A stretch of DNA of 64,000 nt from Cinnamomum chago (lineage: Eukaryota; Streptophyta; Magnoliopsida; Laurales; Lauraceae). This document shows positions 55,906 to 64,000 of this stretch, piece after piece; the stretch's first letter is position 1, and the number at the start of each line of letters is the position of its first letter. A program made the position numbers and the translations under genes. Where the stretch lies: assembly GCA_038049695.1 (NCBI GenBank), contig CP142460.1, forward strand, positions 23,315,001-23,379,000, given 5' to 3'. The notes beneath the pieces were generated by a model, which did no database searches, was not told the origin of the DNA, and saw only the letters and a program-made list of their open reading frames with translations.

Positions 55906-56869
55906 GAAAGTAGAGCCTACTTGGTGATTTAACTTCATTAATCCAAACTTTAGCTTTCCTAATGATCCCCTTAATCCCTTAGTTCATTTCCCTTTGATTT
56001 GTCTCAAAACCCCTCAAGGAGGGCCTTAAAATTCCCAACTATTGGCAAAGGAAAGAACTCATATATATAGCAAAAACAGTCCAACGGCTAGTCCCCGGTT
56101 GACCTGGCAGCAGGGCTCGGTCGACCTGGCCTTCACAATGGCTATATTTCTGACCGTTGGAGCTTCAGAGACCCTGTTGACCTGGGACCCGGTTGACCGG
56201 CCACACTGCTGGCCGACCCCCTGGGACCAAAATTCCCATAATTGCATATTTTCAAAGTATTTCTTGGGGGAACTTTTGGGCCACTAAACCAAGCTTGGAA
56301 ACATGTTTTAAATCAACCTAAGATGTTTAAAAACATGAAACACAAAAAGCCTAAAATGATTTGAAAGATTTAAAACATAGGCTTGCTTGATTTCTAAAAC
56401 TCTTTTAAAAAACAAATGCATCCAAGTTTTAAAAGCAAATCATGCATGAATTAATACTTTTACAAATCTTAAAAGCAATGCATGAATAAATCAAGATTTC
56501 AAGTTTTTATAAATCAATGCATATGTGTGTAAATCAAATGATGCTTGAATGATTATGCATCCATCAAATTACAATCTACAAAATTCCTAACAGCAACTAC
56601 AGCAGCTATCGAAGAGAAATTCTTCAAGAGCTGCACACGCAGAAGAGGTATTAAAAGTATTGAAATATAAAGTGCAATAACCGAGGCATCAAATTTTGAA
56701 TTAGAAAACAAGTTAAAAGAAGCTATACTTCTTCATGCAGGCATAGAGATAAAATTGGTTGAAAAGAGTTTGAAATTTTTTTATCATCCAATAGCAAAAC
56801 AAATGATGGGGGAGCAGCCTCCTCAACCAACAAACAAAAGTAAAACTGAAAAGGTATTTCTGACTTTTC

Positions 56870-57062
56870 AAATGAATTTATCTGAGCCTTAGATGATTTT
56901 ATAGAGGTCTGATAAGAGTTTATTTAATTTTGACATGAATTTATCTGAGATTGATATGAATTTGTGGTTTATATTTCAATTTCTCTTAGTTTGGTAATGA
57001 ATTTATTTGAATTTTCTATGAAGTTTTGGGTGTGTTTGATAAAAATTTATTTGACTATTGTA
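56870..57062 (+). repeat. degenerate motif array, family ATGAATTTATCTGA, third block in an intron
   Basis: About eight imperfect copies (ATGAATTTATCTGAGCC, ATGAATTTATCTGAGATTG, ATGAATTTATTTGAATTT). It follows a GTATTTCTG splice-donor-like site and lies between coding pieces of the Ulp1-like gene. Confidence 0.75.
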
Positions 57063-57516
57063 TGATTGCACTTCAATTCTATATTTAAATGGAGCATTAC
57101 ATATTAATGGATACTTCAGGTTAAAAAGGTGCCACAATAATCATCAATGGTCAAACGAGTAAAGAAGCGATGAGAAGCAGCATCAAGCAATATTCCAGAG
57201 CCAGAATAGAAGAAGGCTAAGAAGCAAAAGAATGTACTAAAAGATAAAATGGTTGCTCAGTCAGATGACTTTGTTGACATAAATGAGTAATTGCAGCTCA
57301 AAGCTACCACTAAATCAGAGAAGAAGAAACCATTTAAGCTCCCAAAAAACTCAATCACCAAACTGTTGAATGAAGCTGATAAGAAGAATTTAAAGCTCAT
57401 ATATGACACAGAAGGATATAAGTAAGTTGATATCATGTATAACTCTAGAAAGTTGTCAGTAACATTATAAACAATCTAATAACATTTCACATGTACAATT
57501 GTAGTGCAACAGTTTA

Positions 57517-57535
57517 GGGGGGGGGGGGGGGGGGG
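57517..57535. repeat. 19-G homopolymer
   Basis: An uninterrupted run of G in AT-rich DNA within the Ulp1-like gene region. It could form quadruplexes, or its length could be unreliable. Confidence 0.9.
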
Positions 57536-58301
57536 TGGAGAAAGTGAAAACAATGTGTTGTATGAGGACAAAATTGCAATCCTATCTAGCACTGATATAT
57601 CAAGTAGTGTAAGAAACCTACTACAATAATATCGTATGTTTATTGAATGTTTAAATAATATCTGTTTTAAAACGTACGTAACGTTATGTATCTGTAATCC
57701 ATCAGGTTATTGATAGTTATACACAAATGCTATACAAGGAGCAAACAAACCTTGAAAATGATCTCAATAAATTGCGAAAGGAGGGCCTACAGGAGGACGA
57801 AAAATCATATTTCATCAGTAGCCTTTGCTAGGTAACACAAAAAAACTTTTTGCCATGTCTGCAATGGATTTCACTAAATGACATTAATACTCTTAAATTC
57901 TATATTGTGTAGACAATGCTCACTGTTGAAAACAAAAATATGAGAGAAACCATCCTCAATCATCAGATCTCACCATATAAAATGCAGAATCATAGATTCG
58001 TCCACTTTCCAATGAACTCTAATGGAAAGAACAAAAATACAGCACCATTCCATTGGACTCTATTACTACTTGATTGAAAACAAGGCCAGTGGATGTGTTG
58101 TAATTTGAGATACTATGGAGAGTTTTAATGAAGTGTCAGGCATGATTATGTGTTGGAATTACTGTCAACACATTGTCACAAATATTGCAAACAAGTAAGG
58201 TGCAGTACAGCAACACAGCTATGAACCAAATGTTGTTGTGCAAATATCTTCACATCTATCATCTGGATTAAAAAGTGGTCAACATGACTTTTGTGCATCA
58301 G

Positions 58302-59416
58302 TGAGAGGACTTGATTTTTGGTTTTGGAATCGGGTCGATCTGACTTTTGGTTTTAAAGTTATGGCCCGGACAGCGGGACAACTCTGCCTCCATTCAGGTT
58401 GCTGTTTTCTTTAACCAGTAAGCTTCATGGTGTTTTTACTCTATCTTCCATTCAGTCTGGGTTAAATCTCAAAACATGAAAGTTGTAGCCCTCTGATATA
58501 TCTTTCATTTGGCTCAAGAATCATGTCATTTCGAGCTCGGAAGAGGAAGTTACGAATTTTCTAATGGGGATATATTTTGCAGTTTTTCTGCACTACGAGA
58601 TTAATATATCTTCTTGGTAGGCTGTTGTAGGTCCCATTTAGTGCTGGATAGTAATAAGCAGATGGCCCATCATACTCATCTGATTCAAATGGTAAGTCAG
58701 CCTAGCCAAAACGAGAATTGCATGATGGGTTCGTTTGCTTGGCAAGAAAATCAAAAAGATATTCCTCCTATCTTGTTGGAGTGAGCAACTTTCTCTATTG
58801 GCTTGAGATCCAACTTTTTAGGATCTGAATATGATGAGATTTTGGAGTTGGCGAGAGAGCTTGCAATGAGATACTTCTGAGATTTCTTTACAGCAAGTCA
58901 AGAAGAAAAGCCACATCAAGAAGATGGTTCTTCATCAGCAGTTCTCTTAGATAAGTTTTTTTAATTCATATTTATTGAAAATCTGATTGTAAGGGTTTTT
59001 GAGAGAGAAAGAGAGACTGTAGTGAGGAAATCTGTAAAGGGTTCTTCACTTTTCATTGTAAACGACAGTGGGTGCTGTTCGTAAGTTTGGTGATTCTGTC
59101 TGTTGGTGCAGAAGAATTATAAGGGGGTTGGTGCTTCCTAGATAGTGGGTGCTATCTAAAACAGGGGTTGGTGCTCCTTGTTGTTGGTGCAACTAAATTG
59201 TGCAATAAGATTTAGACTGGTCTCGGATCGGTGTCCGGACTGTCGTTTTGCACCGTGGACGTAGCCTTCGGGTGAACCACGTTATATTGGTGTCTGCATG
59301 TGATTGCTGCTTGTTTATTGTTTCTTTGTACATCTTGTTAACTCAGTAATTGGGTCAAATTTAAAGAAACCACTGATTCACCCCCCCCCCCCTCTCAGTG
59401 GTCCCGTGATTCAACA
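58302..59416 (+). repeat. 5' LTR of the right-hand copia (left edge tentative)
   Basis: TGAGAGGACTTGATTTTTGG is taken as the start because coding homology to the Ulp1-like gene stops there. The end CCGTGATTCAACA is fixed by the primer site. A run of 12 C lies at 59381-59392, shortly before the end. Between 59050 and 59200 the word GGGTTGGTGCT and variants recur about four times. Confidence 0.7.
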
Positions 59417-59418
59417 CT

Positions 59419-59430
59419 TGGTATCAGAGC
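59419..59430 (+). other. primer binding site, initiator tRNA-Met type
   Basis: TGGTATCAGAGC two bases after the LTR end. Confidence 0.93.
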
Positions 59431-59484
59431 CAAGTTCCTCTAGCAAGCTTTAACACGCTGAGGGTGTTTTTTCGTTTGAATCAC

Positions 59485-61370
59485 ATGGCATCCAATACTG
59501 GGAACAGCAAGGCACCTCTGTTTGACGGGACTAACTATTCTTTTTGGAAGTTAAGAATGCATGCCTACATCAAGTCTCTAGGTTATGATGTTTGGGAGAC
59601 TGTCAAGGTCGGCTACAACACGTCAGTCACACCAACTGATGCTACAATGAAAAAGGCAGCAGACAACGACTCCAAGGCGCAGAACGCTTTGTACAGTGGC
59701 CTTGTCGACAGCGAGTTGGTGAAGGTGATGACATGTAAATCTGCCAAAGAGGTATGGGACAAGTTGCAGAGCATCCATGAAGGAGATGACAGAATTAAAG
59801 AGGCAAAACTTCAGACTCATCGTGGACAATTTGAGTCACTTCGCATGGAGGAAAGTGAGAACGTTGATTCTTTCATGCAACGAGTCAACGAAATCATCAA
59901 TGCCATCAGGGGACTGGGGGAAGAGATCAAAGAACCAGTTATCATCAAGAAGGTTCTAAGATCACTTCAACCTCGGTTCGATTCAAAAGTCTCTGCCATT
60001 GAAGAAGCCAAGGACCTGAACACGTTCTCCATGGAAGAATTGCATGGTACTCTCACAGCCTATGAGATGCGCATAGGAAAGACATCTCCAACTGACAGAG
60101 AGGCAGCCTTCAAAGTACTGAAGAAGGAAAAAGGTACTGATGCTGATGATGAGCTTGAGGCTCAATTCGTCAGAGGATTGAAGAAAGGCAGCAACGGAAA
60201 GTACAAAGGGAAGCTACCTTTTAAGTGCTTCAATTGTGGTGGCGTTGGCCACTTTGCTACGAAGTGTCCATTCAAGGACAATGATGAAGAGGACTCTAAT
60301 ACTATTAAGAGTCAGAGGAAGCAGAGGTTCAACAAAAGAGGCAAGACAAAAAGTTTCATCAGCCAACACAATGAAAGCATGTCTGAAACTTCAGACAATG
60401 ATGACACAGAAGAGTCCACTGAAGCCCTCTTCATAGTCACTGTTGAGGAAGTTGAACTGAAGGCTGATGATAATGAAACCGAGGTGAACCTCGTAGAAGA
60501 ACTCAACTCGGCAGAAGAAGCCGATGTCGGATCAAAAGCAGATGAGACCGAGAGCAATCTCGGAGGAGAACTCATCTCGGCAGATTCTGATGATGAAGCC
60601 GAGGTCGACCTCGAAGGAGAACTCATCTCGGCACTTGAAGAATTAAGTTTGGAGAGAAAATCTGGTAAGAAAAATCTGAAACTTCTCCATGACTGTGAAA
60701 ATTCTATCATTGCTTTAAAAACTGAAGTAGAGGAATACAAGAGGACCATAGAAGTTCTAGAAATTCAAATCAGTACCAAAACTGAGAAAGTGGTGAAACT
60801 TGAGAGTGAAATCCTTGGAGCAAGGGCTGAAAATATAAAAATAAATCAAAAGCTCAAGGAATTTCAAGCAATCAATGGAACATTGAAGCTGAATGAACTA
60901 CTGAAAGTTCAAAGGCCTGCACACTTCAGATTCGGTCTAGGATTTGAGAGTGGAGAATCCTCTAAGATTGCACCTCCTGAAAAGACAAAGTTTGTGAAGC
61001 CCACCCAACCTGAAAAAGAGTCCATTCATGTGAGAAAGGTAATGAAGACTAACCAGCCACAAAGAAGATTCAAATTTTATGGTTACTGTTATCATTGCAA
61101 TAAGTTTGGACATAAAATTGCTGAATGTGGACTGTATGCTAAACCTAGTAGGATTGTAACTAGGAACCCTTTCTCAATCCTAAGTAGCCAAAACATTGAG
61201 TGCCATAAGTGCAATAATTATGGTCACTTGGCTAGGGACTGTAGGTTGCAAATTGATAACCAATTTCAGGTTAATAAGGAGCCCAAACTGGTCACGGCTT
61301 GGAGAGCAAAGAAAGTTGCAGGAAAAGTCAAAGATTCTCTCATTGTGCAAACTGCTTTCAATGCACAAAA
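59485..61370 (+). pseudogene. copia gag region
   Basis: Starts MASNTGNSKAPLFDGTNYSF, the usual N-terminus of copia Gag, so the ATG at 59485 is preferred to an upstream one at 59464. The UBN2 domain (about 59600-60060) includes KVLRSLQPRFDSKVSAIEE. Knuckle CFNCGGVGHFATKC lies near 60230, then an acidic region with a threefold repeat (60475-60634), a coiled coil (60640-60900), and two more knuckles, CYHCNKFGHKIAEC near 61090 and CHKCNNYGHLARDC near 61202. Three knuckles with coiled coil between are a large copia Gag architecture. It is open in the window and continues into pol without a stop, as the family's single polyprotein. Confidence 0.88.
60475..60634 (+). repeat. threefold acidic coding repeat in copia gag
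   Basis: ETEVNLVEELNSAEE, ETESNLGGELISADSDD and EAEVDLEGELISALEEL are successive versions of one unit, starting at 60475, 60544 and 60595. The DNA repeats CCGAG, CCTCG and AACTCATCTCGGCA, so the amplification is recent at the DNA level. Unit lengths (69 and 51 bp) are multiples of three. Confidence 0.85.
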
Positions 61371-64000
61371 GAACTCTGCACCATGGATCCTTGACAGTGG
61401 GTGTTCAAGTCACATGACTGGTGACAAAGCAAAGTTCACAAAGCTACAGCAATTTGAAGGTGGCACTGTGAAATTCGGCAACAATGACGGTGCTAAAATA
61501 TGTGGCAAAGGCACTGTTCAGCTGAAAGAAGGCAAGATCCGATCTGAGGAAGTGTTGTACGTGTCTGGACTAAGACACAATCTGCTGAGTGTTAGCCAAA
61601 TCTGTGACAAAGGTCATGAAATCGTCTTCACAAAGAATGGTTTCACCATCAAGAAGAACAGCAATGGCAAAACAATGGCTACAGGGTCAAGAACTACTGG
61701 TAATCTCTACACCTTGTCTAATGGGTTGGAGAAATCCTGTCTAATAAGCCAAGCTGAGGAAAGCTGGCTATGGCACAAGCGGTTAGGACATCTCAACTTT
61801 GACAACATGTCTAAGTTGTGTGCTTCAAAGGCGGTGAGAAATTTTCCAAAAGTTAGCAAACCCGCCAACCCGATATGTGACTCATGTCAAAAAGGCAAGC
61901 AAACACGAGTCACATACAAAACAAAGGAGCACCACACGTCCAAGCCTCTGGAACTTGTGCACACAGATCTCTGTGGACCAATGCGGACTCAAAGCACAAA
62001 TGGAGATGAGTACTTTATGCTCTGTATTGATGATTATACTCGCATGACATGGGTTTTATTTTTTAAAACATAAACATCAAGCACTTGATCGGTTCAAAGT
62101 GTTTAAAGCACAGGTTGAGAACATGCTAGGGAAGCGAATCAAGACGCTAAGGTTTGATCGTGGAGGCGAATTCACATCTGAAGAATTCACCAAGTTCTGT
62201 GAGCATCATGGCATTCAACGGCAATACTCAGCCCCTAGAACTCCACAGCAGAATGGAGTTGTTGAACGCAAGAACCGCACCGTGCAGGAGATGGCACGCA
62301 CTATGCTGGTTGAGAGCAAATTGGCTGATAAATACTGGAAGGAAGCAATCCATACAGCTGTGTATATACAAAATCGCTGCATGATCAGGCGATTTGAAAA
62401 TAAGACGCCATATGAGCTATGGTTTGGAAGGGCAGCTTCAGTTAAGCACTTCAAGATATTCGGCAGCAAGTGCTTCATTAAGCGACTTGAACAGAATCCG
62501 GGCAAGTTCGAAGAAAGAGCTGATGAAGGTATATTTTTGGGCTATTCTGCCACTAGCAAAGCATATAGGTGTCTTAACAAAAGAACCAGAAAAATCATAG
62601 AAAGTGCTGATGTTAGAATTGATGAACATCATGAACCCATGCATATCATCCAAGAAGAAAGTCCAGTTCATGAGGACATGGATGAATCGGATAATGAAAA
62701 GTCTGAACCTCATGGTCTTGAAGGACCAAAGGCTGAACCTGATGATACTGAGAAATCAAGCTCAGAAGATGCTACTCCAAGGAAACATAGCACTTGGGTC
62801 AAAAAACACCCTAAGGATCAGATAATTGGAAATCCGAAGGCTGGTGTTCAAACTAGACATAGTGTGGGGAACACTTTCTCACTAGTATCAATGGTCGAAC
62901 CCAAGACAGCAGCTGAAGCAAGCCTTGATGAAAACTGGCTAAAGGCTATGCATGAGGAGTTAGAACAAATAGAGAAAAACTCCACTTGGGAATTAGTTCC
63001 CAGACCCTCTGACAAGAATGTTATTGGAACTAAATGGGTCTTTAGAAATAAGCTGAATGAAGATGGTCAAGTGGTAAGAAACAAAGCAAGGTTGGTTTGT
63101 AAAGGCTATGCTCAAGTTGAAGCATAGATTTTGAAGAGACCTTTGCACCAGTAGCTCGTCTCGAAGCTATTCGAATGTTCCTTGCATTGGCTGCATACAA
63201 AAACTTCAAAATTTTTCAGATGGATGTGAAGTCAGCCTTCTTGAATGGGCTGCTAGAAGAAGAGGTCTACATTGAGCAGCCTGACGGTTTTGTTAGTGAC
63301 AAAAGTTCAGACTTGGTGTGTAAGTTGAGGAAGGCTTTATATGGCTTGAAACAAGCACCGAGGGCCTGGTATTCGCGACTGGATAATTACCTTCGCAAAA
63401 TTGGTTTCGGCAAAGGACTGGTTGACAGCAATCTCTATGTCAAAACAGAACAAGACAAACAACTGGTTGTCATAGTTTATGTAGATGACATAATTTTTGG
63501 TGGCAATGACGAGGAGATGTGCAGACTCTTTGCAGAAGAAATGAAGAAAGAATTTGAGATGTCCATGCTTGGAGAGCTGAGTTTCTTCCTTGGTCTTCAT
63601 GTACAGCAGTTGAAGCATAGCATCTTCATATCACAGTTAAAATACATCAAAGAGATGCTGAAACGCTTCAACATGGAGGACAGCAAGCCTGTAAGCACGC
63701 CTATGTCCACAGGCACAAAGCTAAGCAAGGATGACAAGGCTCCATCTGTTGATCACACTACTTACAGATCCATGATTGGGAGTTTGCTCTACCTGACAGC
63801 TACAAGACCGGACATTCTACAGGCCGTGTGTATGGTGGCACGATTTCAGTCTTCCCCAACTGAAGAGCACCTTACAGCAGTGAAGAGGATATTTCGATAT
63901 CTAAAGGGCACTATGGAGCTCGGAATATCGTATCCCAGAGGTAAATCCTTCACTCTTGTTGCATATTCTGACGCTGATTGGGCCGGCTGTGTCGATGATC
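61371..64000 (+). pseudogene. copia pol region: protease, integrase, RT, start of RNase H
   Basis: Protease active site WILDSGCSSHMTG near 61384; GAG-pre-integrase LWHKRLGHLNFDNMSKL near 61768; integrase with HTDLCGPMRTQS near 61958, FDRGGEFTSEEF near 62155 and PQQNGVVERKNRT near 62240; reverse transcriptase from NVIGTKWVFRNKLNEDG near 63020 through [11 protein letters not shown] near 63220, [16 protein letters not shown] near 63338 and the YVDD active site at 63478-63489; and the RNase H beginning SDADWAG near 63968 at the window edge. About two breaks are visible. Confidence 0.9.

Larger units (their letters stand above)
54390..56592 (-). repeat. copia solo LTR, 2203 bp, in the Ulp1-like gene
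   Basis: TGTAAAGTCCGGGGATCC to AATTCCTAACA, flanked by GCAAC (54385-54389 and 56593-56597). It is the same superfamily of LTR as 42552-43365 but 1.4 kb longer, largely because of internal repeats. A minus-strand TATA box (TATATATAG) lies near 56060, with a GGTTGACC/GGTCGACC cluster (56090-56220) upstream of it. The insertion interrupts the coiled-coil coding part of the Ulp1-like gene. Confidence 0.9.
41644..58301 (+). mobile_element. MULE carrying a Ulp1-like protease gene, opened by two retrotransposon insertions
   Basis: The left end (GGCCATAGGTCCCTCATCAT, TTACAGCCTAAGGTTCAC) resembles the end of the MULE at 32942. The MULE's own DNA is 41644-42551, 52000-54389 and 56593-58301. Exact 5-bp duplications at both insertions (CTTAT and GCAAC) show that these pieces were once continuous. 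Non-coding parts are filled with the ATTTATCTGA motif, and the coding part resembles genes with a Ulp1/C48 protease domain that travel in plant MULEs. The right end is hidden by the copia element at about 58302. No transposase is visible in this copy. Confidence 0.7.
52480..58301 (+). pseudogene. Ulp1-like protease gene of the MULE (decayed)
   Basis: The first part (about 52640-53150) reads IMRILNTYNSAEGKFKIRSQ, VSFTSDDISLIFGIPHGSKT and LICLYILVTLFFSTHDNSIG. This is the N-terminal pattern of plant Ulp1-family proteins found in MULEs. An in-frame TAA lies at about 52822. A donor-like GTAAGATAA at 53147 and further exons follow. The middle (53530-54390, then 56600-56700) is acidic and coiled-coil-forming (KEIIEEKERAISLVHQLNRE). 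Near 57745 comes DSYTQMLYKEQTNLENDLNK. Near 58045 PFHWTLLLLD carries the His-Trp of the C48 catalytic region, followed by a stop at about 58072. The Cys region coincides with the copia insertion. Exon limits are guesses. Confidence 0.6.
58302..64000 (+). mobile_element. Ty1/copia element, 5' LTR to RNase H, cut by window edge
   Basis: A roughly 1.1-kb LTR, primer site, gag with three zinc knuckles, protease, integrase, reverse transcriptase and the start of RNase H, all on the plus strand. The right LTR is beyond the window. Only about two breaks are visible in the coding region, so it is the best-preserved copia here. It sits in the decayed Ulp1-like gene, and ATCAG before 58302 would be the target duplication if it recurs to the right. 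Insertion age cannot be estimated without the second LTR. Confidence 0.9.

Noticed and set aside
1-64000. tRNA, rRNA and host microRNA genes
   Set aside because: No cloverleaf with conserved T-loop words or rRNA segments was seen by eye. The TGGTATCAGAGC sites are primer-binding sites, not tRNA genes.

Overview
The window is nuclear DNA from a flowering plant. I infer this from the element content: Ty3/gypsy chromovirus and Tat-clade elements, Ty1/copia elements with initiator tRNA-Met primer sites, a plant-type LINE with a C-terminal RNase H, and Mutator-like (MULE) DNA transposons, one with a Ulp1-like protease gene. Nothing in the sequence fixes the species. I could support no ordinary host gene, tRNA, rRNA or CRISPR array. 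Essentially the whole window is transposons inserted beside and inside one another.

Layout. 1-9688: Tekay-type chromovirus, left LTR cut by the window edge. 9689-13291: unassigned DNA with a degenerate tandem repeat and a TATA box. 13297-24714: complete minus-strand Tat/Retand element with an antisense, intron-containing gene, a 55-bp tandem repeat and target duplication CTATT. 24720-29800: unassigned DNA, a solo LTR of the same family (25813-26494, ACTAA), a Tekay-like LTR fragment and a second, diverged Tat/Retand fragment. 29801-32633: 5'-truncated LINE split by an LTR (30246-31899). 32727-32911: MITE-like inverted repeat. About 32942-35092: MULE with the N-terminal half of a transposase, joined to a copia gag fragment with a 3' LTR (to 37851). 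38315-39863: solo LTR (ATGTA), inverted relative of 30246-31899. About 41644-58301: second MULE carrying a decayed Ulp1-like gene, opened by a pol-less copia element (42552-51999, CTTAT), which itself holds a 4.1-kb Tekay-type solo LTR (46636-50777, ATTCT), and by a copia solo LTR (54390-56592, GCAAC). 58302-64000: copia element running off the right edge.

Rough ages from hand-counted LTR differences, assuming 1.3e-8 substitutions per site per year: about 2.3% for the Tekay element (near 0.9 My), 3.6% for the complete Tat element (1.4 My) and 4% for the pol-less copia (1.6 My). The nested solo LTR at 46636 is younger than its host, and the MULE older than all its insertions.

The most interesting signals: (1) both MULE fragments have non-coding DNA built from degenerate copies of one motif near ATGAATTTATCTGA, recalling the arrays that VANDAL-encoded anti-silencing proteins bind in Arabidopsis; (2) several unrelated LTR families each carry a cluster of short, family-specific palindromes; (3) the Tat antisense gene has its own TATA box and intron kept in two diverged copies.
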